Assembly (NCBI RefSeq): GCF_026341275.1
Contig: NZ_JAIFZO010000002.1
Span: 8,214,118 to 8,278,117 of the forward strand
Direction: 5' to 3'
Length of the DNA stretch: 64,000 nt
From: Streptomyces ortus
GTDB lineage: Bacteria; Actinomycetota; Actinomycetes; Streptomycetales; Streptomycetaceae
A program made the translations under genes and the position numbers. The notes beneath the pieces are model-generated. The model ran no database searches. It was not told the origin of the DNA and saw only the letters and a list, made by a program, of their open reading frames with translations. Each line of letters opens with the position of its first letter. Position 1 is the first letter of the stretch. This document shows, in pieces, positions 50,410 to 58,413 of the stretch.

Positions 50410-51741
50410 TCACGACGCCGTGCGGGCCGCCTCCGTGACGGCCCGGTCCAGGATCTCCAGGCCGAGGGTCAGTTCCTCCTCGGTGGCGGTCAGGGGCGGG
50501 GCGATGCGCAGGGTGCCGCCCATGCCCGGGAGCTGCACGATGTTCATGTGCAGGCCCAGTTCGAGGCAGCGGCCGGTGACACGGGCGCCCAGGGCGTCCC
50601 CGGCCGAGGTGTCGGGGTCGTCCGTGGTGAACTCGACGCCGAGGAGCAGGCCCCTGCCGCGTACGTCGCCGATCACCGGGTGGCGGGCGGCCAGTTCGTC
50701 GAGTCCCTTGCGCAGGAACTCCCCGCGGCTGCGGGCCTGTTCGTCGAGGCGGTCGGTTTCCAGGACGTCGAGGACCGTGTTGCCGACCGCCGCGACGAGC
50801 GGGTCGGAGACATGGGTGGTGAAGAACAGGAAGCCGCGTTCGTGTGCCCGCTCCTCGATCTCCGCGCTGGTGATCACCGCGGCGAGCGGCAGCCCCGCGC
50901 CGAGTGTCTTGGACAGGGTGAGGAGGTCGGGGACGACCCCGTCGCGTTCGAAGGCGTACCAGGTGCCCGTGCGGCACAGGCCGGTCTGCGCCTCGTCGAG
51001 GATCAGCAGCATCCCGCGCTCCCGGCACTTGCGGCGCAGCGCGGCGAAGTAACCGGCGGGCGGCTCGATCACCCCGCCGGAGCTGAGGATCGGCTCGACC
51101 AGGCACGCCGCCAGACTGCCGGTGGACTGGGCGTCGATGAGGTCGAAGGCGAGATCCAGCTGGCGCTGCCAGTCGAGGGTTCCGTCGGTGTGCGTGATGT
51201 CGGGGTGATGGGAGTGGGGGACGGGGATGGCGAAGTTGCCCGGCGCCCCGGGTCCGTAGCCCTTGCGTCCCGCGCTGTACGTCGCCGACGCGGCGGCCTG
51301 GGTCATGCCGTGCCAGGACCGGGCGAACGACACGATCTCGTGGCGGCCGGTGACGAGTTTCGCCATCCGTACCGCGGCCTCGTTCGACTCCGCGCCCGTG
51401 GTGAGCAGCAGGACCTTGTCGAGCGGGTCGGGCAGCGTGCCGGCCAGCCGTCGCGCGAGGTCGACGACGGGTCGGCTGAGCATGCCGCTGAAGAGGTGGT
51501 CGAGATCGGCGATCTGCCGCTGGACGCACTCCACGATGCGTGGATGACTGTGCCCCAGGATCGCGCTCATCTGCCCGGAGGTGAAGTCGAGGATCCGGCG
51601 GCCGTCGGCGGTGTGCACGAAGCTGCCGCTCGCGCGCTCGATGATCTCGGGGGTGAAGGCGACGCCGTAGCGCAGCAGATGGCGCCGTGCGTCGTGCCAG
51701 AACTGTGCGTCGCGGTCCGTGCCGGTCGTGTCGTCTGCCAT
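50410..51741 (-). CDS. dgdA: 2,2-dialkylglycine decarboxylase
   Basis: The 443-residue PLP enzyme is a class III aminotransferase-fold protein. It follows dialkylglycine decarboxylase over long stretches: SWHGMTQAAASATYSAGRKG (about residues 142-161), LILDEAQTG (about 240-248), the PLP Lys in LTLSKTLGAGLPLAA (about 268-282) and NIVQLPGMGGTLRIAPPL near the end. It should convert 2-aminoisobutyrate plus pyruvate into acetone, CO2 and L-alanine. The divergent LysR gene matches the known dgdA-dgdR pair of Burkholderia. The start at 51741 leaves a 91-base divergent region. Confidence 0.87.
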   Translation of the reverse strand: MADDTTGTDRDAQFWHDARRHLLRYGVAFTPEIIERASGSFVHTADGRRILDFTSGQMSAILGHSHPRIVECVQRQIADLDHLFSGMLSRPVVDLARRLAGTLPDPLDKVLLLTTGAESNEAAVRMAKLVTGRHEIVSFARSWHGMTQAAASATYSAGRKGYGPGAPGNFAIPVPHSHHPDITHTDGTLDWQRQLDLAFDLIDAQSTGSLAACLVEPILSSGGVIEPPAGYFAALRRKCRERGMLLILDEAQTGLCRTGTWYAFERDGVVPDLLTLSKTLGAGLPLAAVITSAEIEERAHERGFLFFTTHVSDPLVAAVGNTVLDVLETDRLDEQARSRGEFLRKGLDELAARHPVIGDVRGRGLLLGVEFTTDDPDTSAGDALGARVTGRCLELGLHMNIVQLPGMGGTLRIAPPLTATEEELTLGLEILDRAVTEAARTAS

Positions 51742-51832
51742 GACGTCGACGGTAGGGACGGGTCGAGGTTCGCGTCCATCACACGATGTCGGCTTTCCTG
51801 TGCGGAAGAACCGTACAAGAATCGCCCGGGTG

Positions 51833-52777
51833 ATGAACCCGTGGAGGCTGAGGCTGCTCAGCCAGCTGGACACACTCGGCACGGTGCGCGCGGTGGCGCA
51901 GGCCGGGCATCTCAGCCCGTCGAGCGTCTCCCAGCAACTCGCCGTCCTGGAGGCCGAGACCGGCACCGAACTGCTGGAACGCACGGGACGGCGGGTACGG
52001 CTGACGTCCGCCGGGCTGATCCTCGCCCAGCGGGCCCGGGCGATCCTCGACCACATGGACAGTGTCGAGAGCGAGTTGCGCGGCTTCGGCGAGGAGCCGT
52101 CGGGGCTGGTCCGGCTGGGAGTGTTCCAGAGTGCCATCCACACGCTGGCCGTCCCGGCGGTGACGCGGCTCGCGACCGCCCACCCCCACCTGGACGTGGA
52201 GATCCTCGAACTGGAACCGCACGCGAGCATGCCCGCCCTGCGCATGGCGGACGCGGACATCATCATCACCACGACCGACTTCGACGAACTCCCGCTGGGC
52301 CCCGACCTGGACCTGGTGCCGCTCGCCGAGGACCCGGTGCTGCTGGTGCTGCCTCCCGACCATCCCGCCGGACGGGGACCCGCGGACCTGGCCGCCTTCG
52401 CGCACGAGGCCTGGGCCTTCGACATGCCGCAGTCGTACATGGCCAACCTCGCCCGGCGGCTGTGCCGTCAGGCCCGCTTCGAGCCACGGGTCGTGTGCCG
52501 TTTCAGCAACTACATGATGGCGCTGCAGCACGTCGAGGCCGGACTGTCGATCACCCTCCTCCCGGCCCTCGCCGTCGCCCACAGCCGCTATGACGTGACC
52601 ACACGCGAACTCGCCACCCCGGTCACCCGCACCATCACCGCCGCCGTCCGCCGCGGTACCCCCACCCGCGCCGCCGTCCGCGTCGTCCTCGACGCGCTGC
52701 GCCACGACCCGACGCTTCCGCCCCTCACCCCGCCCTCGGACCGGGGCGCCGCGACACCGCCGAGCGGCACCCCGTGA
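51833..52777 (+). CDS. dgdR: LysR-family regulator DgdR-like
   Basis: The 314-residue protein has the LysR HTH (about residues 3-62; TVRAVAQAGHLSPSSVSQQL) and a two-lobed ligand-binding domain starting near 90. It is divergent from dgdA, as DgdR is in Burkholderia, where it represses dgdA until 2-aminoisobutyrate binds. Here the name rests mostly on context. The start could be GTG 51830 or ATG 51833; no Shine-Dalgarno is present and an AAGAAT box ends 7 bases before the GTG. The C-terminal tail is Pro-rich. Confidence 0.75.
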   Translation: MNPWRLRLLSQLDTLGTVRAVAQAGHLSPSSVSQQLAVLEAETGTELLERTGRRVRLTSAGLILAQRARAILDHMDSVESELRGFGEEPSGLVRLGVFQSAIHTLAVPAVTRLATAHPHLDVEILELEPHASMPALRMADADIIITTTDFDELPLGPDLDLVPLAEDPVLLVLPPDHPAGRGPADLAAFAHEAWAFDMPQSYMANLARRLCRQARFEPRVVCRFSNYMMALQHVEAGLSITLLPALAVAHSRYDVTTRELATPVTRTITAAVRRGTPTRAAVRVVLDALRHDPTLPPLTPPSDRGAATPPSGTP

Positions 52778-52827
52778 CGGCGTGCCGACCGTCCGGGTCG
52801 GGAAAGCGGAGGCGAGGGGCCCTGTGG

Positions 52828-52843
52828 TGTGACATGGATCACG
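52828..52843 (+). promoter_or_regulatory. CRP-like site upstream of the ECF promoter
   Basis: TGTGACATGGATCACG matches the CRP pattern TGTGA-N6-TCAC with one mismatch at the end. It ends 6 bases before the candidate -35 box. cAMP-Crp control of the sigma operon is inferred from the pattern only. Confidence 0.4.
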
Positions 52844-52849
52844 GCAAAG

Positions 52850-52879
52850 GGAAAACCTGACGCGAGGACCGGGCGTCTA
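52850..52879 (+). promoter_or_regulatory. ECF-type promoter of the sigma operon
   Basis: GGAAAAC (52850-52856), 17 bases, then CGTCTA (52874-52879) resembles the GGAAC/CGTC pattern of ECF promoters. The start would fall at the GTG of the sigma gene itself, which gives a leaderless, autoregulated transcript. Confidence 0.6.
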
Positions 52880-52885
52880 GCAGGT

Positions 52886-53446
52886 GTGAGATCAGCCAGG
52901 GCACCGCTGCACGAGGTGGACGAGGAGCGTCTCGTCCGCCTCGTGGCGAAGGGCGACCGTGCCGCATTCGAGGAGTTGTACCGGCGTACGTCGCCGTGGC
53001 TGGCGGTGCGCCTGCGCCGCCGTTGCGTCGACGAGCAGATCGTCGCGGAGGTCATGCAGGAGACCTACCTTGCGGTGTGGCGAGCGGCGGGCGCGTTCGC
53101 CGGGGCCGCGGTCGGAGGAACGGCCACCGGCTGGCTGTGGACGATCGCGGCGCGCCGCCTGGTCGACGCGTTCCGGCGCCGGGCCCACCACGCGGAACCC
53201 CCGCCGGCCGCCGCCGTACCGGTCGAGGCGCCCGCCGCCGAGGAGGAGGCGCTCGCGGCGACCGTCGGGGGCGAGGTCGGGGACGCGCTGCGCCACCTCG
53301 CCCCGGAGTTGAGACAAGTACTGCAGGCCATGGTGCTCGACGGACTGTCCGTCCGGGAGACCGCGGTCCTGCTCGGGCTGCCCGAGGGCACGGTCAAGAC
53401 CCGTGCCCGCCGGGCCCGGACCGCGATGCGGAGGGCGCTGGTATGA
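52886..53446 (+). CDS. ECF sigma factor
   Basis: The 186-residue protein is a group 4 sigma-70 factor. Region 2 (about residues 12-80) includes LYRRTSPWLAVRLRRR and EVMQETYLAVWRAAGAF. Region 4 (about 130-182) has LSVRETAVLLGLPEGTVKTR. The GTG at 52886 is the likely leaderless start. It overlaps the anti-sigma gene (ATGA), so the pair is co-translated. The sigma factor probably drives its own operon, including an ABC system, when the anti-sigma releases it. It resembles the ECF groups that sit with zinc-finger anti-sigma factors and ABC exporters; I cannot assign the group number. Confidence 0.88.
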   Translation: MRSARAPLHEVDEERLVRLVAKGDRAAFEELYRRTSPWLAVRLRRRCVDEQIVAEVMQETYLAVWRAAGAFAGAAVGGTATGWLWTIAARRLVDAFRRRAHHAEPPPAAAVPVEAPAAEEEALAATVGGEVGDALRHLAPELRQVLQAMVLDGLSVRETAVLLGLPEGTVKTRARRARTAMRRALV

Positions 53447-54267
53447 GTGGGGAACACGCGTCGGGGCGGATCATCGAGGGGTACGCGCGTGGCGGCCCGG
53501 ACCTCGCGGCCGACGAACTGTGGGCCGTGGAGGCCCACTTGGAGACGTGCCGGACATGCCGTGACCGACTGTCCGCCGTGGTCGCCGCCGAGGCGCCCGC
53601 CGTGGTGTCGCTGGTCGACTCCGTGTGGTCCGGCCTGGAGCCGCGGCTGGCGGTCACCGCCACGATGCGGCGCGGACGGTTCAGGCAGGTGTGGCTGTCA
53701 CGGCTCTCGCGGTGGATGACACCCGCGATGGTGCCGTGGCTGGCCATGGTCGTCGCCGTGACACTGCTGGCCCTGCTGCTCGACGTGGTCGGCACCGGCA
53801 CGGGCGAGGTGTCGATGGTGCTGCTGTTCGCACCGCTCCTGCCCGTGCTCGGCGTCGCGGCGTCCTGGGCCCGCGGGCTGGATCCGGCGTACGAGCTGAC
53901 CGTCTCGGCGCCCAGGGCCGGGCTCCAACTGGTGCTGCGGCGCACCGTGTCCGTGCTGGGCGTGGTCGTCCCCGTGCTGCTCGTGTGCGGATGGGCGACC
54001 GGGGTGATGGTGGCCCAGTGGCTGCTGCCCTGCCTGGCCTTCACCGCGGCGACGCTGGCGCTCGGCGGAGTCGTCGGCGTGACTCGCGCCGCCGTCGTGC
54101 TGGCCGCCGTGTGGGCCGCCCTGGTCATGGCACCGACCGTGGCCACCAACAGGACGGCCTTCGTCCTGCGGCCGGACGGACTGCCGGCGTGGGGGCTGGC
54201 CCTGGCCCTCGGCATCGCGGTCGTCATCGCCCGCAGAAGCGCGTACTCCGTGCTGGAAACCCGTTGA
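53443..54267 (+). CDS. Membrane anti-sigma factor with zinc finger
   Basis: The 274-residue protein begins with a ZAS-type domain carrying AHLETCRTCRDRL (about residues 31-43), the H-x3-C-x2-C signature. Six or so membrane helices follow (about 90-270). It likely holds the sigma factor inactive at the membrane and releases it on an envelope signal. The many helices are more than the usual single one, so it may also sense or transport. It overlaps the sigma gene (ATGA) and the ABC ORF (TGATG). Confidence 0.85.
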   Translation: MSGEHASGRIIEGYARGGPDLAADELWAVEAHLETCRTCRDRLSAVVAAEAPAVVSLVDSVWSGLEPRLAVTATMRRGRFRQVWLSRLSRWMTPAMVPWLAMVVAVTLLALLLDVVGTGTGEVSMVLLFAPLLPVLGVAASWARGLDPAYELTVSAPRAGLQLVLRRTVSVLGVVVPVLLVCGWATGVMVAQWLLPCLAFTAATLALGGVVGVTRAAVVLAAVWAALVMAPTVATNRTAFVLRPDGLPAWGLALALGIAVVIARRSAYSVLETR

Positions 54268-54287
54268 TGAGCGACGGAAGGGCATCG

Positions 54288-54371
54288 CCGGACGACGGGC
54301 AGGCAGCCCCGAAGAGCCGGCAAGCAGCCCTGAACAGCCGGCGAGCAGCCCTGCGCAACCGGCAAGCAGCC
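54288..54371 (+). repeat. 21-bp tandem repeats between anti-sigma and ABC genes
   Basis: Four units of 21 bp end in GCAGCC and encode heptads PDDGQAA, PKSRQAA, LNSRRAA and LRNRQAA in the ABC gene frame. If that gene starts at 54267 they form a charged N-terminal extension; if it starts at 54408 they are non-coding spacer. Confidence 0.85.
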
Positions 54372-54407
54372 ATGAACAACGAAAGAACCAACCGAGAGGA
54401 ACACCAC

Positions 54408-55217
54408 ATGACGTCCGCGGTCAACGCGGCCGATCTCGCGCCGACGGCCTACGCCTGGGAGATCCAGGCCACCGGGCTGAAGGTCAGGGTCGGCAGGAAC
54501 CGGATGGCCGTCGACGGCCTCGACCTGCGCCTCGGCACCGGCGTACACGGCCTGCTCGGCCCCAACGGGGCGGGCAAGACCACCCTCATCCGGACGCTGG
54601 CCACCGTGCTGCGCCCCACCGAGGGCACCCTGGAGATGTTCGGCGAGCCCGTCGGCGGCCGGGGCGAGCACCGTGCGCTGCGCCGCCGGATCGGCTACCT
54701 GCCCCAGGAGTTCGGCTACTACAAGCGCTTCACGGTGCGCGAGTTCGTCGAATACATGGCATGGCTCAAGGAGGTGCCGAAGGCGGACATCCCCGCCGCG
54801 GTGCAGCGCGCCGTGGAGCGGGTGGGCCTCGCGGACCGCGCCGACGACAGGATGAAGTCCCTGTCGGGCGGCATGGTGCGGCGCGTCGGCATCGCCCAGG
54901 CCATCGTGAACGACCCGGCGGTCCTGCTCCTCGACGAGCCGACGGTCGGCCTGGACCCCGCGCAGCGGCTGCGCTTCCGCGAACTGCTGCAGGAACTGGG
55001 CACGGACACCTGTGTCCTCGTCTCGACCCACCTGGTGGAGGACGTCGCCACCGCCTGCACCGACGTGGTCCTCTTCGCCGAGGGCCGGCTCGTCTTCCAG
55101 GGCACCCCGGACGGCCTGGCGGCGGCCGGCGGCCCCGAGCACGTGGGCGACAGCCCCTGGGAGCGCGGCTACTCGGCGCTGCTGCAGAAGCCCGGCCAGG
55201 ACAGGGACCGCTGGTGA
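54408..55217 (+). CDS. ABC transporter ATPase
   Basis: The 269-residue protein is an ABC-2-type exporter ATPase with Walker A GPNGAGKTT (about residues 49-57), Q-loop LPQEFGYY, signature LSGGMVRR and Walker B LLLDEPT. Met at 54408 follows AGAGGA and gives the normal length. The frame is open back to an ATG at 54267, which overlaps the anti-sigma stop and would add 47 residues including heptad repeats. The two membrane proteins downstream are the likely partners. Cargo is unknown. Confidence 0.9.
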   Translation: MTSAVNAADLAPTAYAWEIQATGLKVRVGRNRMAVDGLDLRLGTGVHGLLGPNGAGKTTLIRTLATVLRPTEGTLEMFGEPVGGRGEHRALRRRIGYLPQEFGYYKRFTVREFVEYMAWLKEVPKADIPAAVQRAVERVGLADRADDRMKSLSGGMVRRVGIAQAIVNDPAVLLLDEPTVGLDPAQRLRFRELLQELGTDTCVLVSTHLVEDVATACTDVVLFAEGRLVFQGTPDGLAAAGGPEHVGDSPWERGYSALLQKPGQDRDRW

Positions 55218-56617
55218 ACGAGTTGCTGAACCTCCGTGTCCTGCGCACCGAGCTGAGACGCTCCGTCGCCCCATGGGCCGGCGCCGTGGTCCTGGTTCCG
55301 GCACTGGCGTTCCTGTACCTGCTGGACGCCGCATGGTGGCGGGACACCACGGCGTGGACGGCCCAGTGGACCCCCATGGCCATGTGGACCCGCTCCCTGC
55401 TCTTCTACCTGTGGCCGCTGGTCGTGGGACTCGGAGCACTCCAGGGGCTGCGCGACCACCGCTCGAAGATGTACGAACTGCTGACGAGCACGCCACGGCC
55501 CGCCCGGCACCGGGCCGCCGTACTGACGGGCATCACGGCGCTCACGCTGACCACGGCCTTCGCGCTCCTCGTCCTCGTGGGCGCGGTCCAGGTGTGGGGC
55601 AACACCGCCTACACGCACGCCGGTTGGCTGCCCATCTCACTGGTGGGAGCACTCTTCCTCGTCGCGGGGGCCACGCTGGGCATGGGGGCCGGGCGGGCCC
55701 TGCCGTCCGCGCTCACCCCGCCCGCGCTGGCCATGACCGCCTTCGTCTTCACGGTCCTGATGCACGCCTCCCTGGGCCGGACGGAGACCCTCACGTCGAG
55801 CGGGATCCCGCTCACCGAGCCGAACCAGGTCTCACTGCTGTCACCGACGGTGGAGGAGGTGCGCGACGCACTCCTCACCCTCTCCGCGTCCGTGCACCTG
55901 GGACAGACGGTCTGGCTGCTGGGCATGGCCGCGACCGGCTTCGTCCTGCTGATCGCCTCGACGCGGGCGGCCCGGCTGATCGCTCTGGCGCCCCTCCTGG
56001 CGGGCGGGGTGGCCGCTCTGCTCGTACTGCCCTCCGACCCGGCCCGGATGTACGTCGTCGACAAGGCCGCGGCGGAGCCTGTGTGCGACGGTCCGGTGTG
56101 CGTGACGACCACGCAGCGGGCACGGCTCGACGGTCTCGTGGGTCCCGGCAAGGAGGCGCTGCGCCTCCTGCACACCGCCCTGGGTAACCGCGCGCCGGTC
56201 TCGGTCCGGGAGAACGCCACCGTCCTGCCCTGGGGCTCCACCCCGCGGTGGTCCCGCGACAGCGTGCTGTTCGAATTCGACGACGCCATGATCAGCGGGG
56301 TGAAGGGCAAGGAACTGACCCGGGCCCTGATCGCGCAGGCCATGGTGCCGATGTGCGTCCCCACCGGCTGGAACGGTACGGCGGCCGACCCCTCGGCACA
56401 GAGCGTCGCGGTCGCCTGGGTGACCGGGGACCTCGAACCGCTCGCGGGCACCGGGTACTCCGCCGCCGAGCAGAGCGCCGCGGCCCGCCCGGTGTGGCAG
56501 GACCTCAAGGCGCTGCCGCAGGACGAACAACTCGCCCGGATCAGCGCGATGCGGACCGCCGCGTTGTCCTGCGAGGGCGACCCGCTCGCCGCGCTGAAGG
56601 GTGGTGCTTCCCGGTGA
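55214..56617 (+). CDS. ABC-associated membrane protein with large C-terminal domain
   Basis: The 467-residue protein has about six membrane helices in its first 270 residues, with the LRVLRTELRRSVAPWAG start typical of ABC-2 permeases. A C-terminal region of about 190 residues then contains several Cys (EPVCDGPVC, MVPMCVP, LSCEG) and lies after the last helix. This outer domain may sense or handle the exported molecule. The GTG overlaps the ATPase stop. No enzyme motif is recognised. Confidence 0.82.
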   Translation: MNELLNLRVLRTELRRSVAPWAGAVVLVPALAFLYLLDAAWWRDTTAWTAQWTPMAMWTRSLLFYLWPLVVGLGALQGLRDHRSKMYELLTSTPRPARHRAAVLTGITALTLTTAFALLVLVGAVQVWGNTAYTHAGWLPISLVGALFLVAGATLGMGAGRALPSALTPPALAMTAFVFTVLMHASLGRTETLTSSGIPLTEPNQVSLLSPTVEEVRDALLTLSASVHLGQTVWLLGMAATGFVLLIASTRAARLIALAPLLAGGVAALLVLPSDPARMYVVDKAAAEPVCDGPVCVTTTQRARLDGLVGPGKEALRLLHTALGNRAPVSVRENATVLPWGSTPRWSRDSVLFEFDDAMISGVKGKELTRALIAQAMVPMCVPTGWNGTAADPSAQSVAVAWVTGDLEPLAGTGYSAAEQSAAARPVWQDLKALPQDEQLARISAMRTAALSCEGDPLAALKGGASR

Positions 56618-57210
56618 TCCCGATGCGATGGCTCACGCTGTACGCCCGCTCGCGCCGGATCCCCGCATCGCTCGCCGCGGTGGCCGTCAGCGCGGTCACG
56701 GTGGCGGTACTCGTCCGGGACGGAGGAGGGGGCGGGGGCGGCGGGCCCATCGAGCCGGGGCCGTCCGTGCTCGTCCTCGCCGCCGGGGCGATGGCGTTCT
56801 CGGTCGGGCTCAGCGGGCAGGACGCCGCGCTGGACCGGACGGCCGCGATCCGCTGGGTACCCCGCAGAGCGGCGCACGTGCTGGTGGCGGGAGCGGTCGT
56901 CGCCGCGATGCTGCTGGCCGTTCGGACTGTGGGCGAGAACATGGCCACCGCCGCCTTCGTGGCCCGCGACAGTGCGGGTCTGATGGGGCTGGTCGCCCTG
57001 GGCGCGGCGCTCGCGGGGGGCCAGTACGCGTGGACGCTGCCGTTCGCCTGGCTCTCGTTCGCCTTCTTCGCGCCGCCCCCGACGAGTACGCCGATGGAGG
57101 TGGCGACCTGGATGCTGCTGCCACCCGGCACGGCCGCGGGCACCTGGACGGCCCTGGTCCTCACGGTCGTCGGCACCGCGGCCTACGCGGTGGCGGGGCC
57201 GAGACGCTGA
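56614..57210 (+). CDS. Second small membrane permease subunit
   Basis: The 198-residue protein has five to six hydrophobic segments and a run of eight Gly after residue 37. It is probably a second membrane component of the ABC system. The GTG start overlaps the upstream stop (GTGA), completing a five-gene operon from the ECF sigma factor onward. I do not recognise a named family. The glycine tract sits between helix 1 and helix 2, facing outside if the N-terminus is inside. Confidence 0.78.
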   Translation: MIPMRWLTLYARSRRIPASLAAVAVSAVTVAVLVRDGGGGGGGGPIEPGPSVLVLAAGAMAFSVGLSGQDAALDRTAAIRWVPRRAAHVLVAGAVVAAMLLAVRTVGENMATAAFVARDSAGLMGLVALGAALAGGQYAWTLPFAWLSFAFFAPPPTSTPMEVATWMLLPPGTAAGTWTALVLTVVGTAAYAVAGPRR

Positions 57211-57649
57211 CCCACCGGACCTGGGACCGCGAGGTGCCGCACCCGGATCGCGTACGGTCGCAAGGTGCCGCACCCGGCTTGCGTACGGTGCCGTGTCGCG
57301 GCGTCAGGCTCGGGTACCGGGCCTCTGCGGCAGGCAGTACGCCGAGCAGATCGCCGAGGGCACTCGTCAACGGATAGCGGGAACCGGTCGGCCCGGCGAG
57401 ACACTTCGCGGCATCACCGCACGATCCGAGGGCTTCCCCATACGCGTACCCGGGTCATGCTCTGCGGTCGTGCTCTGCCTTGCGACGTGTCTCACCGGGC
57501 ATCGCGGCTCGATTCGACGTGATGCAGAAGAGGTGAAAGGTCCTCAAGCCATCAGGGCGCCGGCAACCCTACGATTGCCCGCGATTCCCCTTCACACACC
57601 GTCAGTTGAACCGGTGCGCACAAAGCGCCTCTCCGGGTCGTTCGCGCGG
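57211..57649. other. 439-base gap with a 31-bp direct repeat
   Basis: Two near-identical copies of a 31-bp unit starting AGGTGCCGCACCCGG begin at 57232 and 57263. They differ in the middle three bases and the last few. No gene or strong hairpin is seen in the rest of the gap. Confidence 0.7.
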
Positions 57650-58297
57650 TCACTTGCGCCAGAAGAGGTGGTGGGTGACGCCGCTCGGGCTCGGCACCAC
57701 TTCCAGGTGGAAACGGTCCATCAACTCGTCGGGGGAGTCCCACAGGCGTAGCCCGGATCCGAGTTTCACCGGCGTGACGACCACGTGCAGGGTGTCGACG
57801 AGGTCGGCGTCGAGGAACTCCCGGATCGTGCTCACACCGCCGCCGAGCCGGACGTCCTTGCCCTGCGCGGCCTCCCGTGCCCGCGCGAGAACGTCGGCGG
57901 GGTCGCCGCCCACGAAATGGAACGTGGTGTCGGAGAGCGTGAAGGACGGACGTGTGTGGTGGGTCAGGACGAACACCGGTGTGTGGAAGGGGGGCTCGTC
58001 GCCCCACCAGCCGCGCCACTGGTGGTCGTGCCAGGGGCCGCGTTGGGGCCCGAACTTGTTGCGGCCCATGATCTCGGCGCCGATGTTGTGGGTGAAGTCC
58101 CGGGTGAAGTAGTCGTCCAGGCCGCGGCCTCCTCCGGGATCGGTGCGGTTGGGCCAGTGTGCCGTGGCGACGGCCCAGGCCATGAGTTCTCTCGGAGCGA
58201 TGTGGTGGCCGAAGGGTCGCTCCAGGGTCTGGTCCTCGCCGGCGGCGATGCCGTCGCTGGAGACGGTGAAGTTCTGCACCCGCAAGAGCTGTTTCAT
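57650..58297 (-). CDS. Dihydrofolate reductase-family (RibD C-terminal-like) protein
   Basis: The 215-residue protein has the RibD C-terminal/DHFR-like fold. It starts VQNFTVSSDGIAAGEDQ, has MGRNKFGP (about residues 79-86) for NADPH contact and ends ARAREAAQGKDVRLGGGVST followed by DTLHVVVTPVKLG. These proteins reduce unknown cytosolic substrates with NADPH. The Met at 58297 has AGGGAAG upstream; two Mets just before are less likely. It is monocistronic. Confidence 0.88.
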   Translation of the reverse strand: MKQLLRVQNFTVSSDGIAAGEDQTLERPFGHHIAPRELMAWAVATAHWPNRTDPGGGRGLDDYFTRDFTHNIGAEIMGRNKFGPQRGPWHDHQWRGWWGDEPPFHTPVFVLTHHTRPSFTLSDTTFHFVGGDPADVLARAREAAQGKDVRLGGGVSTIREFLDADLVDTLHVVVTPVKLGSGLRLWDSPDELMDRFHLEVVPSPSGVTHHLFWRK

Positions 58298-58413
58298 GTC
58301 TTCCCTCATCAGGTCCTGTCGCATCGCGCGTCCTCGTGCTGCGGTGCGTCCTGCACCGGTACGTCGAACGGGACGAGGTCGGATCGACACAGGCGCCCAG
58401 GATTTTTGCAGGC

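Noticed and set aside
48953..51741. P450 plus aminotransferase as a biosynthetic gene cluster
   Set aside because: The aminotransferase is a dialkylglycine decarboxylase with its own regulator, the genes are 200 bases apart and no scaffold-forming enzyme is present.
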